Counted from the first letter of the stretch, positions 53,721 through 63,209 are shown. The stretch is 64,000 bases of DNA from Brevibacillus daliensis (GCF_021245735.1 NZ_JAJISB010000034.1:1-64000); one strand, 5' to 3'. A program made the numbers and translations. The notes: a model not told the origin generated them from the sequence alone.

Positions 53721-53975
53721 ATCCATGTCAAAGCCTTCCACACCAAGCTGCTCTAAGAGTTCTTCCTGAGTTATTGTACCATTCTCCATTTGTTCCATCA
53801 TTGCATCTAACTCTTTCTTCGTTGCTTCATCCATTTGTATTTCTTGCGGTTCCTGCTGGTCAATGCCGTTCACACCAAGCTTCTTATGTTCCTGAGCTAG
53901 CATAAAAACCACAGTTGGTACAAAGATTGCTACTGCTAACGCCCCAATTATCCATTTAAATGCTTTTTTATTCAT
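53715..53975 (-). CDS. Short paralogue of the repeat protein
   Basis: 86 residues from the ATG at 53975. The signal-like N-terminus (KKAFKWIIGALAVAIFVPTVVFMLA) matches the neighbour, followed by a diverged single repeat (MDEATKKELDAMMEQMENGTITQEELLEQLGVEGF). The region between is rearranged. The upstream 110 bp, including ribosome binding site and direct repeat, is also duplicated from 52865-52985. It may be a decaying copy or a minimal functional one. Confidence 0.6.
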   Translation of the reverse strand: MNKKAFKWIIGALAVAIFVPTVVFMLAQEHKKLGVNGIDQQEPQEIQMDEATKKELDAMMEQMENGTITQEELLEQLGVEGFDMDK

Positions 53976-54045
53976 TCGAATCAAACTCCTTCATAGTTAG
54001 TTTTGCAAAGAAAGCTTCTAACAAGTACCACTCTACTAGTGAAGT

Positions 54046-54061
54046 ATGTCAGATGAATGTC
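54046..54061 (-). promoter_or_regulatory. GACAT-N6-GACAT direct repeat upstream of the short paralogue
   Basis: On the minus strand GACAT at 54061-54057 and 54050-54046, 11 bp apart; the second overlaps CTGACA, 17 bp before GGTACT. The layout is as at 52934. Confidence 0.5.
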
Positions 54062-54154
54062 CACCTTAAGAAAATGTTGTGGGAAGCTGAGTATGATATT
54101 TGATTATTGCAAGTTTTCCTGATTACCTACTTTTCTTACATAAAAAATAATATG

Positions 54155-54195
54155 AAAAAGAGCCTGAATCCAACCTTTTGGGGTTATCAGGCTCT
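54155..54195 (-). terminator. Terminator after the winged-helix gene
   Basis: AGAGCCTGA (54160-54168) pairs with TCAGGCTCT (54187-54195), with inner ATCC/GGGT pairs. On the minus strand CTTTTTCATATTATTTTTT follows. Confidence 0.85.
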
Positions 54196-54218
54196 ACTGT
54201 TTGCTTGTCTATGTTCGA

Positions 54219-55292
54219 TTATATCATTTCACCATCATACCTAATAATCGCCGTTTCTTCTGGTGGGTACGTCACTCGAATGGCTTCCAGGATTTCATTT
54301 TTCCTTGCCTGCTTCTCAGATTCATCCAGTTCAACCAAGACATCGTCAACGTCATAAGGACCAATACGCCAGTGCCCTAGCACAGCTCCTTTTATTTCTC
54401 CATCAATCAAAAGGTACTGTAACACCTCATGTTCTTTGTACCTTTCCTTCAACTCAGACATGTGTGCCCGAACAAGATAATCGGACAAATCCAGCATGAA
54501 AACGGAGCGTACTGAGCCTTCACCATCCATGGGAAATGTGGCAGGTTCGTCTGTTCGAATATAGTGTGTTCCATGTCGTGGTATATCTATCACATGAATT
54601 TGTCCCACGTCCACCAATTGATCCAGGACCGTTTGAAGTGTCTTGGTTTTTAGCTGTGACCAATCCTTTATTTGCGTAAGAGTAGCCGCAACCATCGCTG
54701 ACAAAAAACTCAGCAAAACTTGAGAAATTGCTTGTTGCTCCTCAGCCGGATTAGTTGGTAATTCAAAAAACTCCGTGGCAAAATCAAACAATCCTGTGTC
54801 CCAGTCTGTATCCGTCTGTTCTTCGTACAAGATAAAAGCTTCCTGCAATGTTTTTAGTTCTTTTGAGATAGCCGCTTTGGGATAGGGAAGCTCCTCTTTT
54901 AACTGTTCCTTGGAGATGCCTCCTGATTGCTTGATGAGCGACATGATTTCATGATGGACGCCTTTTGGCTTGGTAATAGGTTTACGGAAAACCGTTGCGT
55001 ACCTGTGTAAATCTTCTTGAAGTACGTAACCAACTCTTCCTCCTAAGAACCTTCCTTTTACAAAAAGATGCTTCTCACGCAATTTACTCGATATCTGATA
55101 ATCTCGAAATGCTGTTCGATGAACAAGGCTAGGAGGATCACCTGGTCGTGTATTATGCACAGGAGAGACGGGCTGTAATCGTTTAAACAAAGCAAGATAT
55201 GCTGCTTCGTCTGATTGATCCATCAACGGTTGTAATAATCCCTGCCTGTTCATTCGCTCCTGTATAAGTAGCTCATAGGAAATTGGGTTCAT
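54219..55292 (-). CDS. Winged-helix DNA-binding protein (HTH_42 / AlkZ-like)
   Basis: 357 residues. The sequence matches the HTH_42 winged-helix superfamily that includes the AlkZ/YcaQ DNA glycosylases: QGLLQPL at the N-terminus, YLALFKRLQPVSPVHNTRPGDPP, LREKHLFVKGRFLGGRVGYVLQEDLHRY and, near the end, EVLQYLLIDGEIKGAVLGHWRIGPYDVDDVLVELDE. The Gln-x-Asp/Gln catalytic motif of AlkZ is not obvious, so glycosylase activity is uncertain. The start at 55292 is fixed by AAGGAG seven bases upstream. Confidence 0.7.
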   Translation of the reverse strand: MNPISYELLIQERMNRQGLLQPLMDQSDEAAYLALFKRLQPVSPVHNTRPGDPPSLVHRTAFRDYQISSKLREKHLFVKGRFLGGRVGYVLQEDLHRYATVFRKPITKPKGVHHEIMSLIKQSGGISKEQLKEELPYPKAAISKELKTLQEAFILYEEQTDTDWDTGLFDFATEFFELPTNPAEEQQAISQVLLSFLSAMVAATLTQIKDWSQLKTKTLQTVLDQLVDVGQIHVIDIPRHGTHYIRTDEPATFPMDGEGSVRSVFMLDLSDYLVRAHMSELKERYKEHEVLQYLLIDGEIKGAVLGHWRIGPYDVDDVLVELDESEKQARKNEILEAIRVTYPPEETAIIRYDGEMI

Positions 55293-55346
55293 GTAGTAGC
55301 TCCTTCGTGGCCAGTTTTTGTCTTTGCAACAGAAGTTGACTATCAC

Positions 55347-56594
55347 TCATTTTGATATGTCCTGTGCTGCCTCTCCTATTTCGAATCTCATTCTCTTCCA
55401 TAGCATATACAAGAAAAAAACGGAGACAAAAATATATAAGGAAAGCACTAAAAATGTAAGCTGTAGCGACAAACTGGTAAGCAATGCTCCTACAAAGAGA
55501 TAAGAGCTAGCATCTGACACGAATCCAACGCTAGATCGTACCGCTGATACTTTTCCAAGCATGTGATTTGGTGTCTTTCGCTGGATAATTGTAGTGAGTG
55601 GGACTCCCGTAATGGAGATTACAAATCCCATTATGACAGCAGCGATTCCTATCATCCAGATCTCTGTTGCAAACACCAACAGCAGAATTGCTACTCCTCG
55701 GCATGCATATCCTGTGAACACCCATTTGGCAGGCTGTAAAACTTTTTGCTGCGCTAGCCAAAGGGATGACAGAAAGGCTGTACCCGATGCAGTCGACATG
55801 ATAAATCCTAGCATCTTTTGTCCGCCTAGGTCTGCTTCTACTAACAATTTAGATATCCCCAAGTGTACAACTGCTCCACCAACCAGAAATTGTGTTGAAT
55901 ATAATATCATCATGATGGCTATTTCTTTATTGCCAAATGTCATAAAATGAAGACCCTTCCAAGTATCTTGCCATATCGAAGTTTTTTTCATTTCGACCGA
56001 TTCATTTGTTTCAGTAGAGTCTACGTTATTGGAAGGAAAACGGATAAAACTAATGAGTATCAAAGAAATCATATTCGAAGCAGTCGTAATATACAATAGC
56101 TCTGCTACTTGCATATCAAATAGTAGTAGCACCCCTCCTAAGGAAGGACCTAGCATGAGCCCCAGATTGGAAGTAGATCCGATATAAGCGTGAACCTTGG
56201 TCAGATTTTTTTTGTCATCAATCAAGAGGGGAACACTAGATTGAGTTGCTGGAGCGGAAAATGATCGTAAACAAGTCATCAAAATACTTACTAATAAGAT
56301 GTGTGGCACTGTAAGAGCATCCAAGCTAAGTGCTATCGGGATGGATATCGTTAATAGCACTCGTGTAGACTCACAAATAACCATGAGTCTTTTTCTATTT
56401 ACTCGATCCACAATCGCACCAGCTATCACACCAACAAATAGATATGGAATAAACGATGTAAATAACATCGCTCCTGCACCTACTGCACTTTCTCCATATT
56501 GAAGAGATAGTAATGTTAATACAAGTGTGTATACAGATGAACCAAAGAAAAAGGTTGAATGAGCGCACCATAATAATAGTAGGTTGCGATTCAT
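55347..56594 (-). CDS. MFS transporter
   Basis: 415 residues, about 12 helices. IVDRVNRKRLMVICESTRVLL is the loop 2-3 motif and LGLMLGPSLGGVLL the motif-C-like stretch, as in macrolide-efflux (MefA-like) members. It is likely an exporter. The ATG at 56594 has GGAGG six bases upstream. It lies 54 bp before the winged-helix gene and probably shares its transcript. Confidence 0.87.
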   Translation of the reverse strand: MNRNLLLLWCAHSTFFFGSSVYTLVLTLLSLQYGESAVGAGAMLFTSFIPYLFVGVIAGAIVDRVNRKRLMVICESTRVLLTISIPIALSLDALTVPHILLVSILMTCLRSFSAPATQSSVPLLIDDKKNLTKVHAYIGSTSNLGLMLGPSLGGVLLLFDMQVAELLYITTASNMISLILISFIRFPSNNVDSTETNESVEMKKTSIWQDTWKGLHFMTFGNKEIAIMMILYSTQFLVGGAVVHLGISKLLVEADLGGQKMLGFIMSTASGTAFLSSLWLAQQKVLQPAKWVFTGYACRGVAILLLVFATEIWMIGIAAVIMGFVISITGVPLTTIIQRKTPNHMLGKVSAVRSSVGFVSDASSYLFVGALLTSLSLQLTFLVLSLYIFVSVFFLYMLWKRMRFEIGEAAQDISK

Positions 56595-56922
56595 GTAAAT
56601 CCTCCAAATTTTGCATATTTCAGTTGAAAGGATGTCTTGTAGTTTTTGAAATGGATGATACATGTGGGTTTCTATCTATATAGAACAAGTGGGAGTAAAG
56701 CCAAGAGGACAACGAAGAACCCGAAGATAATTATTGCAATATTTCGTTTATTTTTATAAGAAAGGAGTCTTTTCTAAAAAACAACAAAAAAAGCTCTCTT
56801 TCGAATCCTACAGGAAAATCCTGTAATTGTCTACAATAAGAACTTTCTTTCATTTATGTTAGATTTTATTATTATGAAACCACAGTCTGTCTCTACATCC
56901 GACTTTGGTTTCATTTGTTCTC
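56595..56922. other. Intergenic region with two inverted repeats
   Basis: About 330 AT-rich bp. TACAGGA-AAA-TCCTGTA (56809-56825) is a perfect inverted repeat of unknown use. ATGAAACCA (56875-56883) pairs with TGGTTTCAT (56904-56912), a hairpin just after the YiaA/B gene that may act as a weak terminator. No gene is supported. Confidence 0.5.
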
Positions 56923-57162
56923 CTATTCTTCTCTGAAACGTTCTTGAAGACGCTCCGCACGCTCATCGTCCTCATGATTATCCCTGAAAACTTTTTGCAA
57001 AACGAAGCTGCTCATAATCAAAAATGCTGCTGTGACTGCATAATAACCTTTTACACTAAGTGGTTGATCTAATGTATAAATCCCAACAAACATAGCTATG
57101 CATGCTAAGGCAAAACTGATCCATGCTAAAAAAGTAAAAGAAGGGGTATGGCGTCTTTTCAT
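56923..57162 (-). CDS. YiaA/YiaB two-helix membrane protein
   Basis: 79 residues with two hydrophobic helices (FLAWISFALACIAMFVGIYTL and GYYAVTAAFLIMSSFVLQKVF), the pattern of the YiaAB two-helix family (KGYY and SSFVLQKVFRDNHEDD are characteristic). Function unknown; some relatives are stress-associated. Confidence 0.8.
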   Translation of the reverse strand: MKRRHTPSFTFLAWISFALACIAMFVGIYTLDQPLSVKGYYAVTAAFLIMSSFVLQKVFRDNHEDDERAERLQERFREE

Positions 57163-57310
57163 GATTAATCCTCCTCAAATGTATTTATCCCTTTTATAAT
57201 AGGATAAAATTACAAATATTCAATATTTTTCGATTTTATATTCGAAAAATTACTGACCAACTACTTTCAGTTGCTTACGCTAAAGTGTTTGGGGAGAGGA
57301 GAAGCTACTA

Positions 57311-58228
57311 GTGGTCTTCAGTAATCTAGCCTTTATCTATCCTATTATTCGCTACCACTCCGTTGCGGAGCAATTTAAGTATCGTATACACACGCAGGAA
57401 AAATTCGCAAACGGGATTGAATGTTTTTTACTCGGCTTAGCCAAAAAAGTACTTCTGGCAAACCCACTTGGTTCCATTGCAGATGATGTATTTGCCCTTT
57501 CTGGTGGCGATTTATCAACTGCAACCGCCTGGATCGGGATCGCTACGTACACCATGCAAATCTATTTTGATTTTTCGGGGTACAGCGATATGGCGATCGG
57601 GTTAGCAAAAATGTTCGGCTTTGAATTCGAAGAGAACTTCCATTTTCCGTATATTTCTCGTTCGATAAGTGAATTTTGGCGTCGCTGGCACATTTCGTTG
57701 GGTAGCTGGTTCCGTGATTACGTATATATTCCTTTGGGTGGCAATCGTGTATCACCATGGAAAGCATATCGCAACTTATTGGTCGTCTGGACGCTGACAG
57801 GATTTTGGCACGGAGTCAGTTGGACCTTTATGGCCTGGGGATTTTATTATGGAGTCCTCCTATCACTGGAGAAGGCTGGCTTAGAAAAATGGATGGCAAA
57901 TAGAATATGGCGACCACTTCAACATTTGTTTGTGCTACTTGCTGTTATGATTGGCTGGGTATTCTTTAGAGCTGATAATTTCGGCCATTCCATAGACTAT
58001 TTAGGAACGATGTTTGGTCTTTCAGCCACTTTGATCGACTCCACAGCCAGATTGCTCTTTTACAATCATGGATGGCTTCTATTAATTGGCGCGATATTCT
58101 GTGCACCACTCTATGATCGCTTACGTCTGCCAATGTGGATGAAGACACCTCTATTATTACTTTTATTAATATCTACCATGTATTTAGTCAATTCCACCTA
58201 TAATCCTTTTATATACTTCCGGTTTTAA
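57311..58228 (+). pseudogene. 5'-truncated MBOAT O-acyltransferase
   Basis: The remaining 305 residues match the C-terminal two-thirds of AlgI/DltB-type membrane-bound O-acyltransferases: IIRYHSVAEQF, GLAKKVLLANPLG, YFDFSGYSDMAIGLAKMFGF, FWRRWHISLGSWFRDYVYIPLGGNR and the catalytic His in LTGFWHGVSW. About 170 N-terminal residues are missing, and a stop codon precedes the possible GTG start at 57311. The family acetylates exopolysaccharides. Its normal partner, a DHHW protein, follows directly. Confidence 0.75.
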
Positions 58229-58248
58229 TGACGAAAGGGAGAATAGTG

Positions 58249-59460
58249 ATGACACGATCACATACGGTTTTAATTGTTGGATTTTTACTCATCATTTTTG
58301 GTTTAGGAATAGCCACCTTCCTCATACCTGATCGTCCTCTATCTTGGTGGGAAAATCGTTCACTGGCACAAGTTCCAGAAGTGAGTATTGAGGGACTGAA
58401 GACAGGTAACTATTTCAAACAGGTTGAGAGTTACGTAACAGACCAGTTTCCTGGTAGAGATAGATGGATGGCGATGTACGTGAAATCAGAACTGATGCAA
58501 AACAAAACCTTTGTTAAAGGCACGTATGTATCACCAGAAAATACCATGATCAAAAAGCCACTGGGACAAGCACCGTTATCCGTACTTGAACACGCTGCCG
58601 ATGCACTTAATGGCCTAGGTACCGAATTACAGAAACAAAATATCCCTTTTTACTACGCGCTTATGCCAGCGAAAGTAAATATTATGGCTGATTTTTTACC
58701 TGAGGATGTCCCTCGTGGATTTGGTAAGCAAAACAAGGAACAGGTACTTGCCATGCTCGATCCAGATAAAGTAATGCTGATTGATGGTGAACAAGCTTTA
58801 CGTGAAGCTTATTCGCCTGATCAAATTCCATCGTTCTATTTTCAGACGGATCATCACTGGAACATAGATGGGGCAATGTTTGCCTATCAGACAATTCTCC
58901 AAAACATTGGAGAGTATTTCTCTGAAGTCGTGCCTCAAGACGCTAACGAGAACCTATACTCGCTCCGTTGTGAAAACGCAAAATTAATGGGCTCCTGGAA
59001 CAAGTAATTGGCCGGCCAAATAAAAGAACATAGTGACTTTCCTTGCTACTATGATCCCAACACATATTCTTACGACGATTTCACGATCTACAAGGGTTCA
59101 GTCAGTAAGGATAATCTAGTATCCAGGGAAACGATTTATGCATCAGGCATACGCCAACATGCCATTCCCGTCGATTATGCAATGGCATACACCTATGACC
59201 TAAAAGAAATAAACATTGTAAATAAGAAGAGTCCCAATAAATTACGTGCGTTGATCATTAAAGACTCTTATGTGAACCCGATGATCTTCCAATATGCGCA
59301 TCACTTCGAGACAACAACGTATTACGATATTCGTCACAACCGGGATCGCTCCGTCTTTGACTTCGTGAATCAAAATAAATTTGATCTCGTTATTCTTCTA
59401 TACAATGATGAGGTTTATGTTGATCCCATGTACATTTTTGATCGTGTACCTCCGAAATAA
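58249..59460 (+). pseudogene. DHHW (AlgX-like) protein split by a stop codon
   Basis: The reading starts at ATG 58249 (GGGAG seven bases upstream), has a signal/membrane segment, and contains the DHHW motif in QTDHHWNIDGAMFAYQ (about 205-215). It is interrupted by TAA at 59005-59007; the same frame continues to 59460 with LIIKDSYVNPMIFQYAHHFETTTYYD, the typical end of such acetyltransferase partners. One base change would restore a protein of about 403 residues. Confidence 0.78.
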
Positions 59461-59586
59461 ATGACTTACATAAATGGTTGTCTCCTTCGTTACAAAAAAT
59501 TATGATTCTTTTCGTAGATTTACACTGTCAAATCCGATAGAATTTTAGATAGATATAAATAATTTAGTAGATTGGTGGAAACAGAT

Positions 59587-60522
59587 ATGAAACGAACAAC
59601 TAAACTTTTCACCTTACTCACGCTCTGTGCTCTCCTCCCTACTACCGCTTATGCAAATTCGAACAGTTACGTGGTGGCGGCTGGTGATACGCTAAGTAAA
59701 ATTGCTCGTGATCACCAAACAACCGTGAGTCAACTGATGCAAGCAAATCAACTACATACGGATCAATTAGCTATCGGACAAAAACTTGACGTGCCTATGG
59801 TAACAACTAATAGTGCACCCAAAACAACTACCTCATCACCTGCATCTATTGAGCCACAAACTCCTCCTGTAAACTTGCCTGTCATACAGTCGAGCCAAGA
59901 GGTAGTGGGAGGACAAAAGGCTCGTGTCGCTGTTGATGCTTTGAACATCCGACAAGAACCTTCTATGGATAGTACGATCATCGGTAAATTGTCGAGAGGC
60001 GCCATGGTCGATGTCATTGCTACCAATAGCGAATGGGCACAAATTAAACATGGCAGTTCAGTTGCCTATGTAAATCATTCCTTCCTTCAAGCGACGGGTC
60101 AACCTATACCTGATTTTTCAGGTGGAGCAGAAGTAAAGTCAGAACGCCTTGATCGCATGAATACCATTGTACAACCTTTGCTTGCAACCCCTTACCGACT
60201 GGGAGGTACTACACCAACTTCCGGTTTTGATTGCAGTGGGTTTACCTCATATGTTTTCGATCAACTAGGTGTGAAACTGCCTCGCACTTCACATGAACAG
60301 TTTCTTAGTGGACAAGAGGTTGACTTAAAAGACATTCAGCCAGGAGATTTAATTTTCTACGATTCACTTGGCACAGGAAATGTCTCACATGTGGCCATAT
60401 ACACAGGAAATGGTGAGATTGTACATGCTAATGGCGAGGATGTCCGTTACGGGAAAGTAGAGTACTTACATAAGCTTTATCCTTTTTATGGTGTGAAGAG
60501 GTACATTGACTTTGAAGGGTAA
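59587..60522 (+). CDS. Secreted LysM-SH3-NlpC/P60 peptidoglycan endopeptidase
   Basis: 311 residues. Signal peptide 1-22 (ending AYA-NS), LysM (about 24-68, YVVAAGDTLSKIARDHQTTV), Ser/Thr/Pro linker, SH3b (about 110-170, ALNIRQEPSMDSTIIGKLSRG), and NlpC/P60 domain (about 190-311). The catalytic Cys is in FDCSGFTSYVF (near 215), His in VSHVAIYTG (near 267) and the polar third residue in IVHANG. It cuts D-Glu-meso-DAP type cross-bridges in the wall. The ATG at 59587 has GGTGG eight bases upstream. Confidence 0.93.
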   Translation: MKRTTKLFTLLTLCALLPTTAYANSNSYVVAAGDTLSKIARDHQTTVSQLMQANQLHTDQLAIGQKLDVPMVTTNSAPKTTTSSPASIEPQTPPVNLPVIQSSQEVVGGQKARVAVDALNIRQEPSMDSTIIGKLSRGAMVDVIATNSEWAQIKHGSSVAYVNHSFLQATGQPIPDFSGGAEVKSERLDRMNTIVQPLLATPYRLGGTTPTSGFDCSGFTSYVFDQLGVKLPRTSHEQFLSGQEVDLKDIQPGDLIFYDSLGTGNVSHVAIYTGNGEIVHANGEDVRYGKVEYLHKLYPFYGVKRYIDFEG

Positions 60523-60611
60523 AACAGCTTATTGGCGTAAGGCTGCCAGCTATTCCATTGAAACGCCTGTTTTGAGGAACATGTAAATAATTTCTCTCAC
60601 TCACAACAGAA

Positions 60612-60655
60612 GAAAACCGGTACCGCATGAAACGATCATGCGGTACCGGTTTTTA
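60612..60655. terminator. Bidirectional terminator
   Basis: AAAACCGGTACCGCATG (60613-60629) pairs perfectly with CATGCGGTACCGGTTTT (60637-60653). It separates the convergent wall hydrolase and deoD genes. Confidence 0.92.
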
Positions 60656-60681
60656 TTTTCCTTAGGAACAAGTATACTCTC

Positions 60682-61389
60682 CTACAACTTCAAGGCAGTT
60701 TCCAGGCCCAGTTCAATCATGTCATTAAGATTGGTCTCACGTTCTTCCGCTGTAATCGTTTGATTCGTAAGTGCATGATCCGTAACTGTCAGAATGGATA
60801 ACGCCTTGGCATTATACTTGGCAGCAACCAAATACAAGGCAGCCGTCTCATTATCACATGCTAAAACCTGATAAGAGGCAAGTGTATGATGCATATCTGT
60901 ATCAGCCTCATAGAAATGATCTTCTGTCATGACTAGACCTGATTTTATCCGCTTATTCATTGAGATTCCCAGATCGTGTGCTGTACGAAGCAATTCAAAA
61001 TCTGCAATGGGAGCGAACTTAAAATTACCAAACTTGTGAGCATACATGGAAGAATTCGTACAAGCTCCCATCGCTAACACGATATCCATCTGCTTGATAT
61101 CAGGGTGATACGACCCACTTGAACCAATGCGTATCACATTTTTTACTCCATAATCGTTAATTAGCTCGGTCGCATAAATCGACATCGTGGGCATACCCAT
61201 CCCTGTTCCCTGAACAGAGAGTCGTTTACCTTTATACGTTCCCGTGTAGCCCCAGATATTACGTACACGGTTATAACAAATTACATCTTCTAAATAGGTA
61301 TCCGCAATATATTTGGCACGACGCGGATCTCCAGGAAGCAATACAGTATCGGCAATCTCACCTTGTTTGGCTTCAATATGAAAACTCAT
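60682..61389 (-). CDS. deoD: Purine nucleoside phosphorylase, DeoD type
   Basis: 235 residues, typical of hexameric trimer-of-dimers DeoD. It splits purine (deoxy)nucleosides with phosphate. PGDPRRAKYIA (about 20-30) and RIGSSGSY (about 86-94) form the phosphate site, GMGMPTMSIYATEL the ribose site and TVTDHALT (catalytic Asp near 203) the base site. It lies 53 bp downstream of pnuC. Together they fit import and phosphorolysis of a nucleoside, possibly nicotinamide riboside. Confidence 0.95.
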   Translation of the reverse strand: MSFHIEAKQGEIADTVLLPGDPRRAKYIADTYLEDVICYNRVRNIWGYTGTYKGKRLSVQGTGMGMPTMSIYATELINDYGVKNVIRIGSSGSYHPDIKQMDIVLAMGACTNSSMYAHKFGNFKFAPIADFELLRTAHDLGISMNKRIKSGLVMTEDHFYEADTDMHHTLASYQVLACDNETAALYLVAAKYNAKALSILTVTDHALTNQTITAEERETNLNDMIELGLETALKL

Positions 61390-61442
61390 ATGTCATCCTC
61401 CCCATTTCTAACTACTCGATTTAGTAAATCTTCCGACCTTGC

Positions 61443-62135
61443 TTAAGCACCCGCAGGTCCAGGATTCGTGTCGCCCTTCACACTCGGATCAGGTAAGACA
61501 TGATTTTTTGCTGCTTCATAATCACGTTTCCATTCCAATAATCCATCTACGCAAATGAAGAGGTTAATGATATTCAACAGGATCATGACATACAAACCTG
61601 TAGTAAAATAGACAACAGACATAATAATTCCCATCATAATCCATAAATGCCAGTTTTCAAGGATTTTTTTACTTAGCAGATACTGAGCAACCAAGCCCAT
61701 TACAGCAATTAACGCATCTAGATAGGGACTGCTAGCATCAGTGAATTTAACTTGAATAAGTGCCCAGATTGCAGTTGCAAGTAAAATAACTCCTGTCCAC
61801 ATCATTATTTCTTTACTAGTTAAACGTCTTGTAGGAGCAACATCCTCGGCTCCTTTATTTTTGAACCAGTAATAATATCCATACACATTAAACCAGAGTT
61901 GAAGAATGGACAAAATCACCATGGCGTAAAGTCCACTCGTGAAGAAAATGTACATAAAACATGAGACCGTTATGGCACCGAATAGAAAGTTAATTAATTT
62001 TTGACGGGCGATCAGCCATACGTTAATGACACCCATTACAGATGCAAATATTTCAATATAGGAAGAGTCCAGATAGATACCCGCAATGATACAAATCAAA
62101 CTGGCGATAATCACAAATGCAGGATGTTTAATCAT
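61443..62135 (-). CDS. pnuC: PnuC family nicotinamide riboside (or nucleoside) transporter
   Basis: 230 residues and about seven helices. The conserved segments ASVMGVINVWLIARQK, QLWFNVYGYYYW (the WxxW-like ribose/nicotinamide-binding helix) and ICVDGLLEWKRDYE match PnuC. PnuC proteins move vitamin B1/B3/B2-type nucleosides by facilitated diffusion. ATG at 62135 is preferred because AAGGAG is 11 bases upstream, the alternative GTG overlapping that site. Confidence 0.9.
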   Translation of the reverse strand: MIKHPAFVIIASLICIIAGIYLDSSYIEIFASVMGVINVWLIARQKLINFLFGAITVSCFMYIFFTSGLYAMVILSILQLWFNVYGYYYWFKNKGAEDVAPTRRLTSKEIMMWTGVILLATAIWALIQVKFTDASSPYLDALIAVMGLVAQYLLSKKILENWHLWIMMGIIMSVVYFTTGLYVMILLNIINLFICVDGLLEWKRDYEAAKNHVLPDPSVKGDTNPGPAGA

Positions 62136-62447
62136 AGTATAAAACACTCCTTTTGCTTGTTTACTCTCTAGCTATGATAGTTTCGGTTGAAATCTTATTT
62201 CTTTGCTGTAAGATTACCCCGATGTAAAGGCTTACATTTTAATTTGTTGTGTGTATGTCTACCCCTTTTCGAATTCTGTTTTGGTTAATAATTAATCATG
62301 TATGGATCATATTATCTTGTGATAAGTATATCGAGATACGTTATATACCGTACAGGACGCATGTCCACCTAACCATGAAAGATTGAACGGAAATTCTGTT
62401 AGAACTATGATTTTTGGGACATATGTCTTTTGGAATTTTCTACCCAC
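62136..62447 (-). other. pnuC-deoD upstream region
   Basis: About 310 bp with no gene. It contains the cre-like site at 62223-62236 and AT-rich sequence, but no clear riboswitch structure was recognised. Confidence 0.5.
62223..62236 (-). promoter_or_regulatory. cre-like site upstream of pnuC-deoD
   Basis: TGTAAAGGCTTACA matches the CcpA consensus TGWAARCGYTWWCA at 13 of 14 positions (G instead of C at the centre). It is an almost perfect palindrome about 90 bp upstream of pnuC. Confidence 0.5.
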
Positions 62448-62512
62448 AAAAAAAGAGAGTCCTTTCTCGATTTAGCAAGCTGAGAAAGAATCCCTTCCAA
62501 AAATACTCTCTA
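62448..62512 (-). terminator. Terminator after the Crp/Fnr-type gene
   Basis: AGAGAGT (62454-62460) pairs with ACTCTCT (62505-62511), with an inner TTTCTC/GAGAAA stem. On the minus strand CTTTTTTT follows. Confidence 0.8.
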
Positions 62513-62522
62513 TTTGTTTATA

Positions 62523-63209
62523 TCATTCCTTTTTCGCTTCTTTCTGTAATTGCGTAACATCAAGGATCATCAATCTGTTTTTTTCAACATCGAGGATCTT
62601 TTTTTCTCGTAAATGGGACAAAATGCGGTTTATACTCCGCTGGGTTACAGCAAAGTGTTGGCTCAGCTCCAGTTTATTAACGTTAACTACAATTCCATCT
62701 CCATGTTTACTTCCATTTTGTACACATTCTAATAGATAATGACAAAGACGATGATTGAGCGAGTAAAGATTATTAACACCCTCACGCTTCGAATTGACAT
62801 AGTTATGGTGAAGTGCTTTGCGAATAAAATATTGATTGAAGTTATGATCCATCTGAAGCCAGGTTAAAAAATAGTCCCGCTGCAACGCTATGAGCGTTAC
62901 ATCCTGAATCGCTTCTACCGTGCTTACAAAAGGAATCAGATCATATATTTCGATCTCTCCAATCATGTCCCCCACCTGATAAATTGCTTGTGTATACTTC
63001 TTCCCATTCTCACCCATTATGTTTATCTCAGCAGTTCCTTCTACCAATAGGCTGAAGTAATCGTACCTTTCGTCTTGTGAAAACATAATGGCTCCCTTTT
63101 TAAAATCAACCAATTTCCATTGCCGTAATATTTCATATGGGCAGTGCTTCAAAATTTGATAAATTTCCTTTTTACTCTCCATATGGGCAATTACCTTTTG
63201 AATTTCCAC
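62523..63209 (-). CDS. Crp/Fnr family transcriptional regulator
   Basis: 228 residues. A cyclic-nucleotide-binding-like domain (about 15-130; FSLLVEGTAEINIMGENGKKYTQAIYQVGDMIGE) and a C-terminal helix-turn-helix (about 150-215; LSQHFAVTQRSINRILSHLREKKIL). The usual cAMP-binding Arg-Ser is not evident and no Fe-S cysteine cluster is seen, so the ligand is open. GTG start with GGGGG upstream. It resembles YeiL-type regulators and might control pnuC-deoD, which lies downstream, but there is a terminator between. Confidence 0.85.
   Translation of the reverse strand: MEIQKVIAHMESKKEIYQILKHCPYEILRQWKLVDFKKGAIMFSQDERYDYFSLLVEGTAEINIMGENGKKYTQAIYQVGDMIGEIEIYDLIPFVSTVEAIQDVTLIALQRDYFLTWLQMDHNFNQYFIRKALHHNYVNSKREGVNNLYSLNHRLCHYLLECVQNGSKHGDGIVVNVNKLELSQHFAVTQRSINRILSHLREKKILDVEKNRLMILDVTQLQKEAKKE

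Noticed and set aside
62410-62430. Palindrome GGGACATATGTC as a further response-regulator box
   Set aside because: It is an inverted, not direct, repeat and is not placed before a promoter like the three GACAT-N6-GACAT sites.
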